Made by a program: the position numbers and the translations under genes. Source: Brienomyrus brachyistius (taxonomy: Eukaryota > Chordata > Actinopteri > Osteoglossiformes > Mormyridae). From it: a stretch of DNA of 64,000 bases. The notes below the pieces were generated by a model. It was not told the origin of the DNA. It was given only the letters and a program-made list of their open reading frames with translations, and did no database searches. The stretch lies in assembly GCF_023856365.1 (NCBI RefSeq), contig NC_064540.1, positions 26,404,474 to 26,468,473 of the forward strand, given 5' to 3'. This document shows positions 24,301 to 36,755 of this stretch, in pieces; the stretch's first letter is position 1, and each line of letters begins with the position of its first letter.

Positions 24301-24438
24301 CAGTATAAAGGTCTATTTTTAGGGCTGACAGATGAAGTCAAATAAAATTTTGGGGGGTACATGCCCCCCCTATCCCCCCTGGTTCCTACACCCCTGCTTG
24401 TAGTTGGATGAATGGTCACCCATGTATCCTACCTAACA

Positions 24439-24796
24439 TCCATCCATTCATCCATTTTCCAAAACTGCTTATCCTACTGGGTCGCGGGTGGTCCGGAGCC
24501 TATCCCGGAAGCAATGGGCACGAGGCAGGGAACAACCCAGGACGGGGGGCCAGCCCGTCGCAGGGCACACTCACACACCATTCACACTCATGCACACCTA
24601 CGGGCAATTTAGCAACTCCAATTAGCCTCGGCATGTTTTTGGACTGTGGGGGGAAACCGGAGAACCCGGAGGAAACCCCACGACGACATGGGGAGAACAT
24701 GCAAACTCCACACACATGTGACCCAGGCGGAGACTCGAACCCGGGTCCCAGAGGTGTGAGGCAACAGTGCTAACCACTGCACCACCATGTCGCCCC
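24439..24796 (-). repeat. SINE-like dispersed repeat, full copy
   Basis: Minus-strand copy of the family at 3511. The tRNA-like head is at 24796 with B-box-like 'gggttcgagtc', then the body (gtttgcatgttctcccc, gccgaggctaattgg, ggcaatttag in inverse), and the tail ends in the ccatccatt motif at 24439. Similar to its neighbour at 24904. Confidence 0.9.
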
Positions 24797-24903
24797 TCCT
24801 ACCTAACATGTTCACCTTAAAACATCTAGTACCTAAGTACTAAGTTTCAGCCAATGACCCCAAAATAACAGTCATACCCTGTAGATTTATACATTTATAA
24901 ATT

Positions 24904-25237
24904 AATCCATCCATCCATTTTCCAAAACTGCTTATCCTACTGGGTCGCGGGGGGTCCGGAGCCTATCCTGGAAGATATGGGCACGAGGCAGGGAACAACC
25001 CAGGATGGGGGGCCAGCCCATTTCAGGACACACTCACACACCACATGTACAGTCAATTTAGCAAGTCCAATTAGCCTCAGCATGTTTTTTGACTGTGGGG
25101 AGAAACCGGAGTACCTGGAGGAAACCCCACGACGAAATGGGGAGAACATGCTAACTCCACACACATGTAACCCAGGCGGAGACTCGAACCCGGGTCCCAG
25201 AGGCAACAGTGATAACCACTGCACCACCATGCCACCG
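24904..25237 (-). repeat. SINE-like dispersed repeat, second adjacent copy
   Basis: Same family and orientation as 24439-24796, about 107 bp away, with small internal deletions. The matching tails (ccatccattttccaaaactg) and body are about 90% alike by eye. Confidence 0.9.
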
Positions 25238-27166
25238 CCTTATAAATTAATACTTTGGTCAAAATTATTTTTATTATTTCATCAGTGATTCATCTTTTTT
25301 AATACTTATGATTCAGATAGGATGTTTTTAAATGCTGTTAAATCCGATACACATATAGTGGGAATTATGTTCTGACCCCCTAGCAGACCTCCCTGCTTTG
25401 CAAACCACTGAACTTGTACACATATTAGAAAAAGAATTACTGTTTGATTCTGGGTGCTCATACCCTGAATATGTAGCCTGGGAGTGAGGGGTCGGAGGCC
25501 AGACAGCCAGCACAGTAACTTCCGTCTCAGGACCCCCTTTGACCTCTCTCAGCCTGGCTCTGTCACCCAACCCGGCCCTGCTAGCCCACAGAGACACGCA
25601 AGGAACACGTAACATTTCCCCAGGCGCTGTGGGCATGTGAAATGCACGCCAGTATGTCGCTGCCCAAACAAATGGGGGCCCTTTGATCTGGGAGCTACTC
25701 TCACTTTTCTGTCCTTGTCGGCACCGGGCACCACAGCTCAGCTGCCATTGTCGGTCAGGCCGGAATGTCACACAGATACATAACCGGGCACAGCCCCCCC
25801 AAAGACAGACGCCACTGCAGGCACAAGTGGGAGCCTGACCCTGGTTTGTGGTCAGTACAGTATTCTGCTTTCCTGCAGTCACTCCCCCACTCCCTTTGCT
25901 AAACTCAGCCAGGGTCAAAAACACCCAGGACTTGTGGGCATTCATTGTGTCCAAGGCATCCCTCATGGTCTTGATTAGGAGGACAGAACGACTGTCACGA
26001 ATTGTGGAGTTAACACACTCATAGTGCCAAACATTCCACCGAAGCAGCATGTTAAAGAGAAATGGCCTTCTTCTGTGGTGCCAGCCTGAACTGTCGTTTT
26101 TCTCCGGTCATGCCTGCGGTACGGAGATGGGTATGGAGGTGCATGCGAGCGGCCTTCAAGATAGCAGTCTGCTGTTGCCTTAAATGCTGGAGAAGCATGA
26201 CTACAGGTTTTAATATACTGTAGAATGCTTCACAGATCAGCTTTCAGCTTCCACTCATGCACCAGTTCCAAACTGGAAAGAATATATCAGAAGTACCATA
26301 TTCAATGGCTCTATATGAGCCCCTGTTTTTGCATTTGTTTATTCAGCAGACACTTTTGTCCAAAGGAATGCACAAGCAAGGTAAATAATACATGCGCAGA
26401 AAGAACTGGAAAAGTGCCTTTATGATGGATATGGCGATTAGACCTTTAAATATGTGCTTTGTACTGATGGCAAGCTGTTTATGACAAAGAACGTCCATCA
26501 CGTGACAGGGCATGATAACCAAACAACAAGGTGCCACTTTCTGATGGCATTTCAAGCTAGATCAGCTTGACTCTGCATGCACATGTGTAGGTGCCCATAA
26601 CGGAAATGAAGCTTTGGAAACACCAGTCATACTGTTGGCTGTTAAAATGTCACTGCTATTTTACTGAACCCGTTTATAGATTTCCAGACAGGAAGTATCA
26701 GTGTATAAAAGACATAAGGGCAGTAAATTAGAACTTGTAGTAGCTACAGTACATGGAGTTCATTCCCATTTCAAGCACTCAGAAAGCATCGAAACAGCAT
26801 GTTCATGTTGTAGCTGAGGCATGTTTCACAACAGCTGACTGCCAAGTGACCCTGCCTGCAGTTAGTCAGGCCTGACTCACGGGGGCAGTATGTCAGACAG
26901 GGTGACAGACACTGGTATGTCCCCTGGCACCGAGATGACGCTGCCCTCTCTGACCCACGCAGCCCCTTCATCCTAGCATTTATACATTATTAAACATCTC
27001 ATCCCTTTTACCCGAGTACCATGTGTTCGATTCTTCAGGTGGTTACAGGCATCTGCAGAGGTGGAAAACAGAGGTTCAGAAAATACAAATCCAGACCTGC
27101 TGTTTCAAGCAGCCAGTTGAGTGTGAAGAGTCACAGACACAGAGTATTAAACTGGTTGGTAGAAAC

Positions 27167-28027
27167 TAGTGGTGCAACGGATCAAAAAACTCACAGTTCG
27201 GATCGGATCACGGTTTTAAGTCACGGATCGGATCAATTTTCGGATCCGCAAAGAAAGAAAAAAGACAAATTTAACTCTCCGTTTATTTATTTAAGTATTT
27301 TTTTGCCCATCAAAAAAACATTCAACTCAAGACTCATTCCATTATATAAAAACAAATTATGGTGCAATATAGGGCATGATAATTATTTCAGCCATAACTT
27401 TAGACTTTTCCTGATCATATTTGCTTGGAACGGTCTTGTCACTGAAATAGGCGCATGACGGGATATCATAGCGTGGCTCAAGCACGTTCATCATATGTTT
27501 AAACCCCATTATTTTGCACAACGGAATATGGCCTCGTGTCTGCAGTTATAAACACCCCAATAGCTTTTGTAATGGCTTTAGCCCGGTCGGATTGGGCAGC
27601 AAAGGGCTGCTTAAATGCCGCGGATATCAGCGGTTGTTGCGCAGCCTTCGTTTTAGTTCCTGTCACACCAGGGTGATGTTGTTTCACATGAGCGGCCGTG
27701 CCCGACGTGTTACCAGTCTCATACGGCTTCCCCATGCCACACTGTCGACAAACTGTGGTGGTTTTATCCACCACCATTTTCCCATCAATATATTTAACGG
27801 GGAAGCCAAAATGCTCCCACACATGAGACTTAAGTGATGCTTGAGGTTTCCCGAGCCCCTCTGCTCCTCCGCTTGGGCCGCTACCGCTGGCCAGGACTAT
27901 CGCTTGACCACGCGCACCATACAGTGGAATTTTATATTTTTTTCAGAATCTTCGGATCTGGTGCATGCCGAACCGTGAAGAGGGGTCAGTTCGGATCACG
28001 GATCAACAGTGATCCGTTGCATCACTA
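27167..28027 (-). mobile_element. Non-autonomous hAT element with clean ends
   Basis: Termini are TAGTGGTGCAACGGATCA on the left and its near-perfect inverse on the right (TAGTGATGCAACGGATCA). It is flanked by a perfect 8-bp target duplication gtagaaac at 27159-27166 and 28028-28035. These are hAT hallmarks. At 861 bp it is far shorter than a full hAT (about 3 kb or more) and keeps only the N-terminal part of a transposase frame. Confidence 0.93.
27499..27822 (-). pseudogene. hAT transposase fragment with BED zinc finger
   Basis: A 107-residue frame inside the hAT element. It begins MWEHFGF and has a BED-type pattern: an aromatic start (VWEHFGF), a CRQCG pair of cysteines about 30 residues on, and HVKQHH as the histidine pair. 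It continues with QPLISAAFKQPF and a hydrophobic helix (AITKAIGVFI) typical of the region before the hAT catalytic core. The DDE core and the C-terminal dimerisation domain are missing, so it cannot be an active transposase. It could at most be a DNA-binding fragment. Confidence 0.85.
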
Positions 28028-30550
28028 GTAGAAACAAAATCTTAGTCGGGATTTGTACTTTCTGAACCTGAACTTTCCACCTCTGTGCACTTGTGCACGA
28101 CTTCACCAGCACTAACACCTTTGCACGCTTCGAAAGGAATCTTGTAAAAAAGTTGGTGGGAATGTCCCATAGACAGCCAGGTATGAGAAGACGCACAAAC
28201 ACGTGAAGATGTGGATGTCTGTGCTCAGTCACACTCAGCGATTGGGGCTTTGCCTTTTTTAACCCCTTAATTAAACTCATAAGGAATGAAGAGCCCATCT
28301 CATATTTTATATATAGTAATTTTATCGACAACAGATTCAGATAACTTAAATTATATGCTTAAATAATATAGTTAAAATGAAACATACATGCAGAAATCAC
28401 TGGTTTCTTTTGGTGAGAGAACCTTTAATAAGCACTTACAGCTTTGATTAGAGTGCTGCAGGCTATTTCTTAGCCACTTTAAAGCTGCTGCAGGACCCCA
28501 GTCTATAATTATGTGGTGTGTCTTTGCTAGAAAGATGCACTGTACACTGGTAAGGACTCCAACACTCAGATGCCTAAGAATGTTATGCTGGCTATCAGAG
28601 GCTGTTCTGAATTGTCCTAACAAAAAGAAATACATTATTTTCTAACACAGAAACACATCGGAAAGTTTGTGGCCCGCCAAAACTTTCCGGTAACGTTCTC
28701 ATCAGAAGTCTTTCAGTCAGTGGGACGTACAGGGCAGTATTAGCATGTTCTCGCTGCTAAACTTCTGATGGAGGTCAGTAAGTGGACAGGAAGGAAGTGC
28801 GCGGCTCGGCGAAGGACAGACAACAGCAGCAACTCTCACCGGAACGAGAAATCACAGCGTTGGCCTTTGGCACGACATGCGGCCTGTCTGCCAACTTAGC
28901 AAATAAGCGCAAACGTCACACACAGCTGTCATGGTCTCTCTCCAAACTAAAAACTTAAAACATGAAGTTCTCAACCTGTACAGGCAGTAGGAGTTGGCCG
29001 ATAGATGTATTTTAGAAATGTAATCAAGTTTTACAAACCACTAAGGGCAGTAGCAATGAAAATCGCAAGGGTTAAAAGGCCGTGGGATATGGAGGAAACT
29101 AGAATCCTGGGCTTTATGGGAAACAGTAGAAAATATGCAATATCTATGGCATAAGGTTTCAGACTTGGCGTCTCTGGCTCATGTGAACGGCTGTGATTGG
29201 TCAACTGGGGTCTGCAGTGTGCGTTTGAATTATTAACATGGCAGGCAAAAGAGGGAGCTGTAAACAACACCCGTCTTGAGGGATGTCTGGGAGGGACAGA
29301 CGGAAGAGCAGGGACTTGAGTGATGTTTCATGTCTTCATAGGGCAAGCTTGGCCATGCCAAGTCAGGAAAAGAAATTAAGATCTCCTTAATAATTCATAT
29401 GTGTTCAGACTGAAAGACACTCAAAGATGAGCTACCCATAATACCATGCTATGACAGTGCAAGTAATAATGCCCATGTGACATATGTAGACCCATGTAAA
29501 CAGTAATTATACACCATTTCTGAAGCTGTCTAATTACTCCTAATGGTGACACACATGTGTGCTACATGGAGAAATACAGAGATGACAACCTGATGGCAGC
29601 AATTACTGCAGCCCTGGTAATTACCATGTGCAGAACCATCCTTGTTGCTGGAGACCAATGATTAGCTAGAGCAGCTGCGTTACTTTTAATTGGGTCACCT
29701 CTGAGTATTCCATCCATTGACTTATGTATGATGTGCAACTCAAGCTGACAACTATGCTCACGAATTTACCAAAATCACCAGACTGGGCTGTTCTCCGGAC
29801 TCGGATTACGGCCTAGGAATTCACCCCGCTTGAATGTATGGAATTTCCAGGTTTAAACAACGGCCGACTGCGGAACAGGGTCTGCCCTAATTTTTCACAG
29901 TCCTAAAGTGACCACACCAGAAATTGTACCCACAAACTATTAATTGCCCTCCCAGCACCCAATATCCCTGCCTTTTCCAAACTTGAAGGGGGGAGGAGGA
30001 TTATACTCTAGACAAGCAGTACTTAAGTCACAAAGTTAGTTATGAAATTATTAGAGTCAACTGGCCGGTTAACTGGAAGAACATGCTGCAGGAACACATT
30101 TCTTCAGATGAATTTATGACACATTGTTCCGTAGAACAGAGGTTTCCATAGTAATGATGGTGGGCATTTTTATTGGACACAAACTACTATTGACACAAGG
30201 TGTACAAAATTCCATTCCAATTGGACTTTCAAATCGGTCAATAGTACTTCAGTAATTTTTCCTCAAAGCCCCTGAAGTTCACAACACTAGGGAATGTAGC
30301 CCTTCATTCATAAATGTCAGTCTCTGTGCTTCCTGCTGCCGATGATAAGAAACGTTTCTGTCCCCCTCCAAAAAAAAACACTTTGTCATGAAGAAGCCTG
30401 TAATTGAATCAACCTTGGGAACAACTCAGCCATCTGAGCATATGGCCTCCCTGCCCCCCCCCTCCCCATCCCCACCCCCCATGCTCCCCCTTGCTCCATA
30501 AGCCAGCGACTCCCACCCTCTCGCTGTCTATCAAGTCTTCTTGAGTAAAC

Positions 30551-30640
30551 ACGCCCCTCCATTCGGGATTAAAGTGTAGACGCAGCCAATGGGGGGGCAG
30601 ACAGCTTCATATAGGACGGACAGGCAGTGTGTGAGGACAG
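30551..30640 (+). promoter_or_regulatory. inka2: Candidate alternative inka2 promoter
   Basis: In order: a GC/KLF-type box (acgcccctcc, 30551), a CCAAT box (gccaatggg, 30585-30593) and a TATA-like catatagg (30608-30615). A purine-rich transcript start region and a donor follow. The spacing CCAAT to TATA (about 20 bp) and TATA to a start near 30640 is plausible. The block is locally GC-rich in an AT-rich intron. Motif-based inference only. Confidence 0.5.
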
Positions 30641-30683
30641 AGAGAGGACAGGCGAGCGGGGAGAGACCGCGCGCATTAATAAG
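30640..30683 (+). other. inka2: Candidate non-coding first exon (exon 1b) of inka2
   Basis: A short GC-rich stretch ends in a consensus donor AAG|gtaagc at 30683/30684. Splicing to the acceptor at 32296 would leave Met at 32303 (MKEAGDGL) as the first good start, giving a 338-residue Inka2 that lacks the first 14 residues. The start of the exon is estimated from the TATA-like box. Confidence 0.45.
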
Positions 30684-31139
30684 GTAAGCCTTGTTTTCCC
30701 TGGCTTACTTTTCAAATTGTGCATGAATGAAAAATTTGATGGATTCTGACACATGATTAAGTGTATTTTTAAATGCACTTTCGCAGTCAGAAATCACATT
30801 CTGGGCTGATGGCTACATGTTGTAGGAAAATTCTTCTGCTTAATATTCAATGATAAGAACAAGAGTTGGGGCAAAGTAATAAATTGTTTTAAATTAAGTA
30901 ACATATAACTGTCATATGCAATGTGCATGTGTATCATCTACAAAATGAACAAGACATTTTTCTAATCTTTATATATATTATTTTATATATATTATTTTTC
31001 AGTAAAGACTTTTCTATAAAATTTTTGTTTTGTATTCAGGAAATATTCTGTTACTGAATTATCTTGAGGATAGACTACATTGCAAAAATACAGTAAAAAT
31101 ATAACAATAATATTCACATATACATATATACATCTCTTG

Positions 31140-31335
31140 GGAGTTTAGTAATGATTATTGGGCACTTGAGCAAGATCCTTAACCCTACAGCCTGCTCCAA
31201 GGGTGCCAGAAAAGGGCTGATACTGCACTCAGACACAAAGCTTTACTGAAACCTGTGAATGAGTTTGTCTCATAGAAGAGCAAGATGGGAAAATGCAAAG
31301 ACTGAACCAGCTACCTGTATGAAATTAAAGTTTCA
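31140..31335 (+). repeat. tRNA-derived SINE fragment
   Basis: Body phrases 'gggcacttgagcaagatccttaaccc', 'tgctccaagggtgcc' and 'actcagacacaaagctt' match the copies at 2875 and 9362-9770. The head is missing. Confidence 0.75.
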
Positions 31336-32296
31336 TTATTAATATTAGTCGTTCTGAAAAATGCTGAAGGTTGTTTTCAAGTAGGGATCCTGATTTGGTT
31401 CTTCATGTGTGTTGAGTAGCATCACTGTTAAATGCTAAGAGGGCATGTTTGCCATCTTTAACGGTTTCATTGCACTCTCTGGTAGTTACTTATGACAACA
31501 AAAGTATGTGCTAATTACTGTCCGGGGACGCCAGACCAGCCTCGCAAGACACAGAGCCTGCGGTGGTCTGACAGCTTTCTGCTTGCATTAGCAGCTCCTA
31601 CTCTAAGGGGATGCAGCAACATCATATCAAACAAGCTCAGGGCATGAAGGAACAGACCAGAGTCTGAACCATCCCTCTCAAACCACTCATACCCAAGAGG
31701 ACCCACCCCGCAGCTGCCATACGGGGGGCTCTCTGTCACTCGATATGGGCCACGGGACCGAAATAGAGTGGACAGCAGCCAAAGCACAATAAGCCTGACC
31801 GTAGAGACACTCCCTAAGCAGCAAAGAAATAGCAAGTGAAGAAGAGGGGACATAATTGTGTTTATAGTTGCTATTTTCACCGCCCGGAAATCCTTCAGCA
31901 GTGGAGCGTATGATATATTAAGAAGGGGCAGTTGCAGTAGTTTCTACTTATTTAATATAACGGGCATGCAGAGTCAGGTTGATTCTCTCAGATTTAGCCT
32001 CATTTAATCGATACAGAACAGAGGATAGACTATAGATTGTGTTTCTTGCTCCTCAGTGTGATAGGACCTCTGTTGAGCCTTCCTTGGGTTCGATAGATCT
32101 CAGTAAAGGTATGTTAAGCTTCTACTAATAACAAGTCATATAGCGGGATATCAAGTCAGACAATAGGTTGTCAGAGGAGCTTGAGTTACGGTGTTTAAAA
32201 AGGATGGAAACTGTAATCCCCTTTGTCCAGCTAACTGGATTTACTCCCTCTCTTCTTGCCTACCCCCCCTCACTCCCCCCGCCCCCATACCCATAG

Positions 32297-33319
32297 GTCT
32301 CCATGAAGGAGGCGGGCGATGGTCTCCATGCACAGATGAATTCCATGATGGGGGCACTGCAGGAACTCAAGCTTTTGCAGATGCAGACTGCCTTGGGGCA
32401 GCTGGATATCTCAGGCAGGCACAGCCAGGCGCCCCCAGCATCACAGCCACCGCTGCAGGTCTCCAACCGAGGCTCTGAGGAGCAGGGACCTCTGAATGAT
32501 AGGAGGATACCCAACCAGGTGGAGAAGAGGATGTCCCATCATAGGAGCAGCCTGGATGCATCATCCTTGTCCTCCTCCAGCCTGGAGAGAGGGGGCTATC
32601 ACCGAAGGATCTCAGGGTACAGTGTACCCCAGGAGGACTACTGCGGCCCCCGCGTTTGCCCTCCCCCAGCAGCACCACACTGGTATTCCAGTCCCCCCAC
32701 GCAGATCACAGACCTACCACGCATCTTGCACAGCCTCTCCAGTGAGGGCCCTTCTCTGGACAGTGACTACTCACAGAATAGCACCGACGACTCTGGTGAC
32801 TGGACCACCTCGCTCATGAGCCGCTGCCGCAATCGCCAGCCCCTGGTCTTGGGAGACAACATCTTTGCTGACCTAGTTGGTAACTGGTTGGACCTGCCCG
32901 AACTGGAGAAAGGTCCGTTGCAGACAGGTGATGAGGAAGAGGCTGAACCCGCCCACCCATTACGGCTCAGTCGCTCCCAAGAGATCTGCCGAAGGTTTTC
33001 TCTCACCGCTAATATATTCAAGAAGTTCCTGCGCAGCGTGCGGCCCGACAGGGACAAGTTGCTGCAGGAAAAGCCCGGCTGGATGCCCTTGGATGGACCC
33101 GAGGTTGAGCTTTTCAAGAGATCCAAAAAAGCAGACAAACCCAAGAGTCCTTTCTACCTCCCTTTCCGAGTGGGCGGATTGCCAAGCAAAGGCAGGCCTT
33201 GTCCTCGACCGACAGACGAGAGGGGCCTTTCGTCAGGAGTGCTCACAGACGGGCAGAGGACAGAGATGGCGGAGAAAGCAACACCAGTGTTCGATTACAA
33301 CACAGCTGTCTGGGTCTAA
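32297..33319 (+). CDS. inka2: inka2 main coding exon (PAK4 inhibitor Inka2)
   Basis: Starts after acceptor cccatag and runs 1,023 bp to TAA at 33317-33319. With exon 1 it gives 352 residues; the human protein is shorter. N-terminal VSMKEAGDG, QMNSMMGALQELKLLQ and QTALGQLDIS form a conserved helix. A poorly conserved Ser/Pro-rich middle follows. The Inka box is at about residues 180-216 (DWTTSLMSR, then PLVLGDNIFADLVGNW and LDLPELEKG). Another conserved block lies at about 244-274 (LTANIFKKFLRSVRPDRDK), and the end is FDYNTAVWV. Inka proteins bind and inhibit the kinase PAK4 through the Inka box, affecting actin and cell adhesion, mainly in neural and neural-crest cells. All key blocks are intact, with no frameshift. 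Antisense frames here are shadows. The extra length lies in the middle region. Confidence 0.96.
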   Translation, partial: VSMKEAGDGLHAQMNSMMGALQELKLLQMQTALGQLDISGRHSQAPPASQPPLQVSNRGSEEQGPLNDRRIPNQVEKRMSHHRSSLDASSLSSSSLERGGYHRRISGYSVPQEDYCGPRVCPPPAAPHWYSSPPTQITDLPRILHSLSSEGPSLDSDYSQNSTDDSGDWTTSLMSRCRNRQPLVLGDNIFADLVGNWLDLPELEKGPLQTGDEEEAEPAHPLRLSRSQEICRRFSLTANIFKKFLRSVRPDRDKLLQEKPGWMPLDGPEVELFKRSKKADKPKSPFYLPFRVGGLPSKGRPCPRPTDERGLSSGVLTDGQRTEMAEKATPVFDYNTAVWV

Positions 33320-36300
33320 TGGCTCGGGATTAGTGTCTGCGTGAGGATGGAGAAGAAAGGATTTATAAGGGATTTTTCTCCACTGTGAGATTCCCAAAGC
33401 AACTGTGACTGACAATCGGTGAAACCTCAATGTTTGTGAGAGCCAGCAGGGCTGCTTTCTGACAAACAAGATTCCAGGGTCAAACTTACTTACCTTCGTT
33501 TGAAATGTATTTGCCAAATCTGCCCATGCACTAATCTTAAGCCTTATATCAGAGTTTGATGGCTTTTATTTCTCCCTTCCTTGCCTTTCCTGCGCTCATC
33601 ACCTGCAAAATAGTAACTCTTGGCACTATGCATGAAGCATGGCCGTATTCGCCTAGTCACATAACATCTTAAGAGCATGCTGTGGTGGAAAGTTTTCATT
33701 GTCGTTGGTTAAGCAGTGAAACGTCTGTTCGTATCCATCTGTTCCCCCCCACCATGGAGCACAGTGCCAGACACGATATCAGCAGCGATAAGGAGGGGTG
33801 GGGAGGCTGCATCTGGGCCAAGAGTGGCCCTTCAGCGACGTCTGCCAGGCATAGCGCTGAGTAGACCTGGCACGTCCCCTGCTCCGCCAGCAGCTCTCCT
33901 GAGTCGCATTACGTACTGCGTCCTGGGGGGGGGGTCTCCGTCACCATCTGCTTCCTCGCGATTATGTAAGGACCATACTTACAGTGGTTTGCTGAGAAGC
34001 CAGGCTTTCTCAGTTTCCTGCAAGCCGTGCTGCTGGAATCACCTGTACATATATTTGTAGAGCAGAACCCACAGTTTGGTTGGGTATGGTAAAATCACAT
34101 ACTCATATTAATCTTTATTCATGTTCATATTAATCATAGTATTGTAATATAGTTATAAAACAGCCCTTACACCTTCATTATCTATCTGCTTATAGTATAG
34201 AGCACTTACCTGCATCAATGTAGCTCCCAGATGTAGCTCTCAGTAGAGGGTGCGTATCGTAGAGCATTAATTTGTCTTCATGCTTCTTCTAAAAATGGCC
34301 GCCTGTCTTGTACAGATAGCTCCACAATTAATCATACTAATTGAGCTGCATTTCATCTGAACACAAAACCATTTAAGTAATTAAATGCTTTGGATGGGTC
34401 TTTATTTAATGCATACAGAGTAGCTAAACCAGAATATTTTTGTGTTTCTTGAGTATCCAACCACAGAAAGTCCCCACTGTTATCTTGCTAGGCATACCAA
34501 ATTCGGGGATTTGTACTGATGTTTATCCTTCATAAGAAAAGTAATTAGCAAAACACACCCACCTGCAATCAGTCAGAACAAAAACAGCCGATTGTGGAGC
34601 AGAGATTAGAATGCACAACTACTGACTAGAGAAATACAGTATGGTCGGAATGGTTAAAGAACTCAACATTTGTTATCTCACTTACTGAATCCAGATAGAT
34701 TCCTCAGGGTCAAACCATACGTTCTTTGCAACAATATACAAAACTGCAGTAGGTAGCAGGAGAAACACTTTTAAGCAATTACTTCTATGAATGAATACAT
34801 TTCCAGAACAGCATGACAAATGTGTTGAAGTCCATCTTCTACTGTAAACCAGCCTACAGTCTAGTATTGACAGCAAGAGATTTCAGACTAATTATACAAC
34901 AGAGTCTTACAACAAGGTTGATCCCTCCTTGTGCCCTGTGCTTCCCCGGACACATTTCAGAAAATGCAAGTTGTGGAAATGGACAGTTAGGTTTGACATG
35001 TAAAGAAAATTCCTTCTTTAGCATTTAAAATTAATTATTGTCATGCTGTTTGGGGAAAACCAAAACACTTTGAGTCATAAGATGCTTTGCATGTAATTTG
35101 CAAGAGCACATTTGTTAGTCATTAAAGGTTTTGGGTACAAAAGCGATCAGTGTGCATGGTGTGATGGATGTGCATCTCCACAGCCCATTCTGAGATCCAG
35201 TAACAGACAGGGGACATAGCAACGGCAATATTTCTGTGCCATCTGGTTTTGTATTGTTCGGGGCTTATCGACATACCAATCTACAATAACCGCTCTATCT
35301 CGAAAGGTTAAGAGAAAGTGCTCTGTCTCATGGCTTGTGTTTCTGCATGCGTTCTCAGCTTTGGGGTAGGGAAAAATCTTGCGATCTACGCATATCTGTC
35401 CTCATATCAACCCAAGCAATGCCCATCTGCCAAACAACTGGAACAAACGGATTAATTCATTTTGCAGAGCAAAGGTGGAAATTGTTTATTTCAAAGGGAG
35501 TCAAAGACTTGATGCTTTCCAATGTATGAAGCCCTTCAAAAAATGTGTGAGTGTGTTTGTGATTTTCTTTTCTTTTCTTGCAATTCTAATTGAAATTGCA
35601 TCCTTTTGATACCCAAGGTGCAGTAAGTCCAAAGACACATTTTAAAGGTTCTTGTGCAGTTACCAATTCTTTGTAAATTAAATCTGTTTCTTGCAAACTA
35701 GTCTGTTTCTTCTTAGAAATGGTTTGTAAAGAGAGTCGTTCCTGCTGAACCATAAGTTCATTTTTGCATGCTGTCTATGCTTTTATTATGGGAATAGACA
35801 GTAATCCTGCATATCTCATTACAGCCCCTGCCCCCCCACGCCCCCACCAAACCCCCACCTGTCCTTCGCAAACTGCTGCAAAAGTCCAATATAGTTTTGT
35901 ATTACAAAGGGTGAGTCAGGGCTAAAATGTCTACTGAAATAAAAGAGACCTTCAGACTGATTCATGAAGCAGTGGAAACTGCAAAAACAGCTTAAATAGG
36001 AAAACAGGAGCCCCTTTGACACTGTATAGTGAAGATAAGCTATTCCAGCACATTGTTTTCTATCGCCACCAAAAGCGTTAGCCAGAACGACAGCACAAGC
36101 CCTTAATCTGACTCAGCACACAACCAATTAACTTCACTCTGGCTCACTGGCTTTATAGAAGAAAATGTTTCCACTTACTTGTCTTTAAAGGTAGAAAATG
36201 TCAGTTTATGGTATCTGGCATAATGACAGCGAAGGCAGTGCAGCTTTTGAAAAATCCACAATGCAATGTAAGTACACACAGACAGGTGATATATAATGTG

Positions 36301-36553
36301 ATGAAATAATGCAACAGAGAATGTCAGATATACACAGAAGCAGAACATTCTCAATATAACCAAATATGAACCACCCAGAAATCTGAAGCTCTCCAACACG
36401 TTCAGATGCTGAACTAGTTATCTATTTTCAGTATATTCAGTAAGAAACAAAAAATGCAGTATAAGAGCTGCAAAAGAAGACGCACACCCACAGGCCGAAG
36501 CAGTAATGTGATAAAATGAATAATTTGAAATACATTATAATAGGTGCTGGTAA
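33320..36553 (+). other. inka2: inka2 3' UTR and downstream DNA
   Basis: Begins directly after the inka2 stop. No canonical AATAAA was found in the first kilobase, so the UTR end is not defined; an AATAAA-like motif (gaaataaaag) lies near 35936. C- and G-runs occur at 33745 and 33925. The rest is AT-rich intergenic DNA without recognisable genes. Confidence 0.5.
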
Positions 36554-36755
36554 GGGGCGGCACGGTGATGCACTGCCGATTCACATCTCTGGAACATGGT
36601 TCGAGTCACTGCAAGGCTTCCACCTGTGCAGAGTTTGCATGCTTCCCCATGTTGTTGTGGGGTTTCCTCTGGGTACTCTGGTTTCGCCCCCCCCAACACA
36701 CACAGTCCAAAAACATGCTGTGGTTTAGTTGCCAAAATGCCAATAGGTGTACTTA

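Larger units (their letters stand above)
27057..28087. mobile_element. Foldback MITE split by a hAT insertion
   Basis: The left part (27057-27158) starts agaggtggaaa and carries 'cagaaaatacaaatccagac' and 'gagtcacagacacagag'. The right part (28036-28087) has the inverted arm ending tttccacctctg. This is the same family as 18208-18365. The hAT element at 27167-28027 separates the two halves, so the MITE is the older insertion. Confidence 0.85.
20448..32296 (+). other. inka2: inka2 intron 1 (11.8 kb)
   Basis: Donor gtacgt and acceptor cccatag with a strong C-rich polypyrimidine tract. It contains an AT-palindrome microsatellite, poly-G/C fish repeats (about 24245-24400), two SINE-like repeats (24439-25237), a nested hAT/MITE (27057-28087), a candidate internal promoter (30551-30683) and a SINE (31140-31335). 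A minus-strand open frame of 240 codons (25328-26050) and one of 121 codons (31515-31880) resemble no family I know. A GC-rich patch at 23440-23700 is likewise unassigned. Confidence 0.75.

Noticed and set aside
31515..31880. 121-codon minus-strand frame with hydrophobic start resembling a signal peptide
   Set aside because: No family resemblance, no splice or promoter support; it lies in the inka2 intron and is probably chance.
32260..33144. Minus-strand and alternative-frame ORFs over inka2
   Set aside because: Shadows of the strongly supported inka2 exon.
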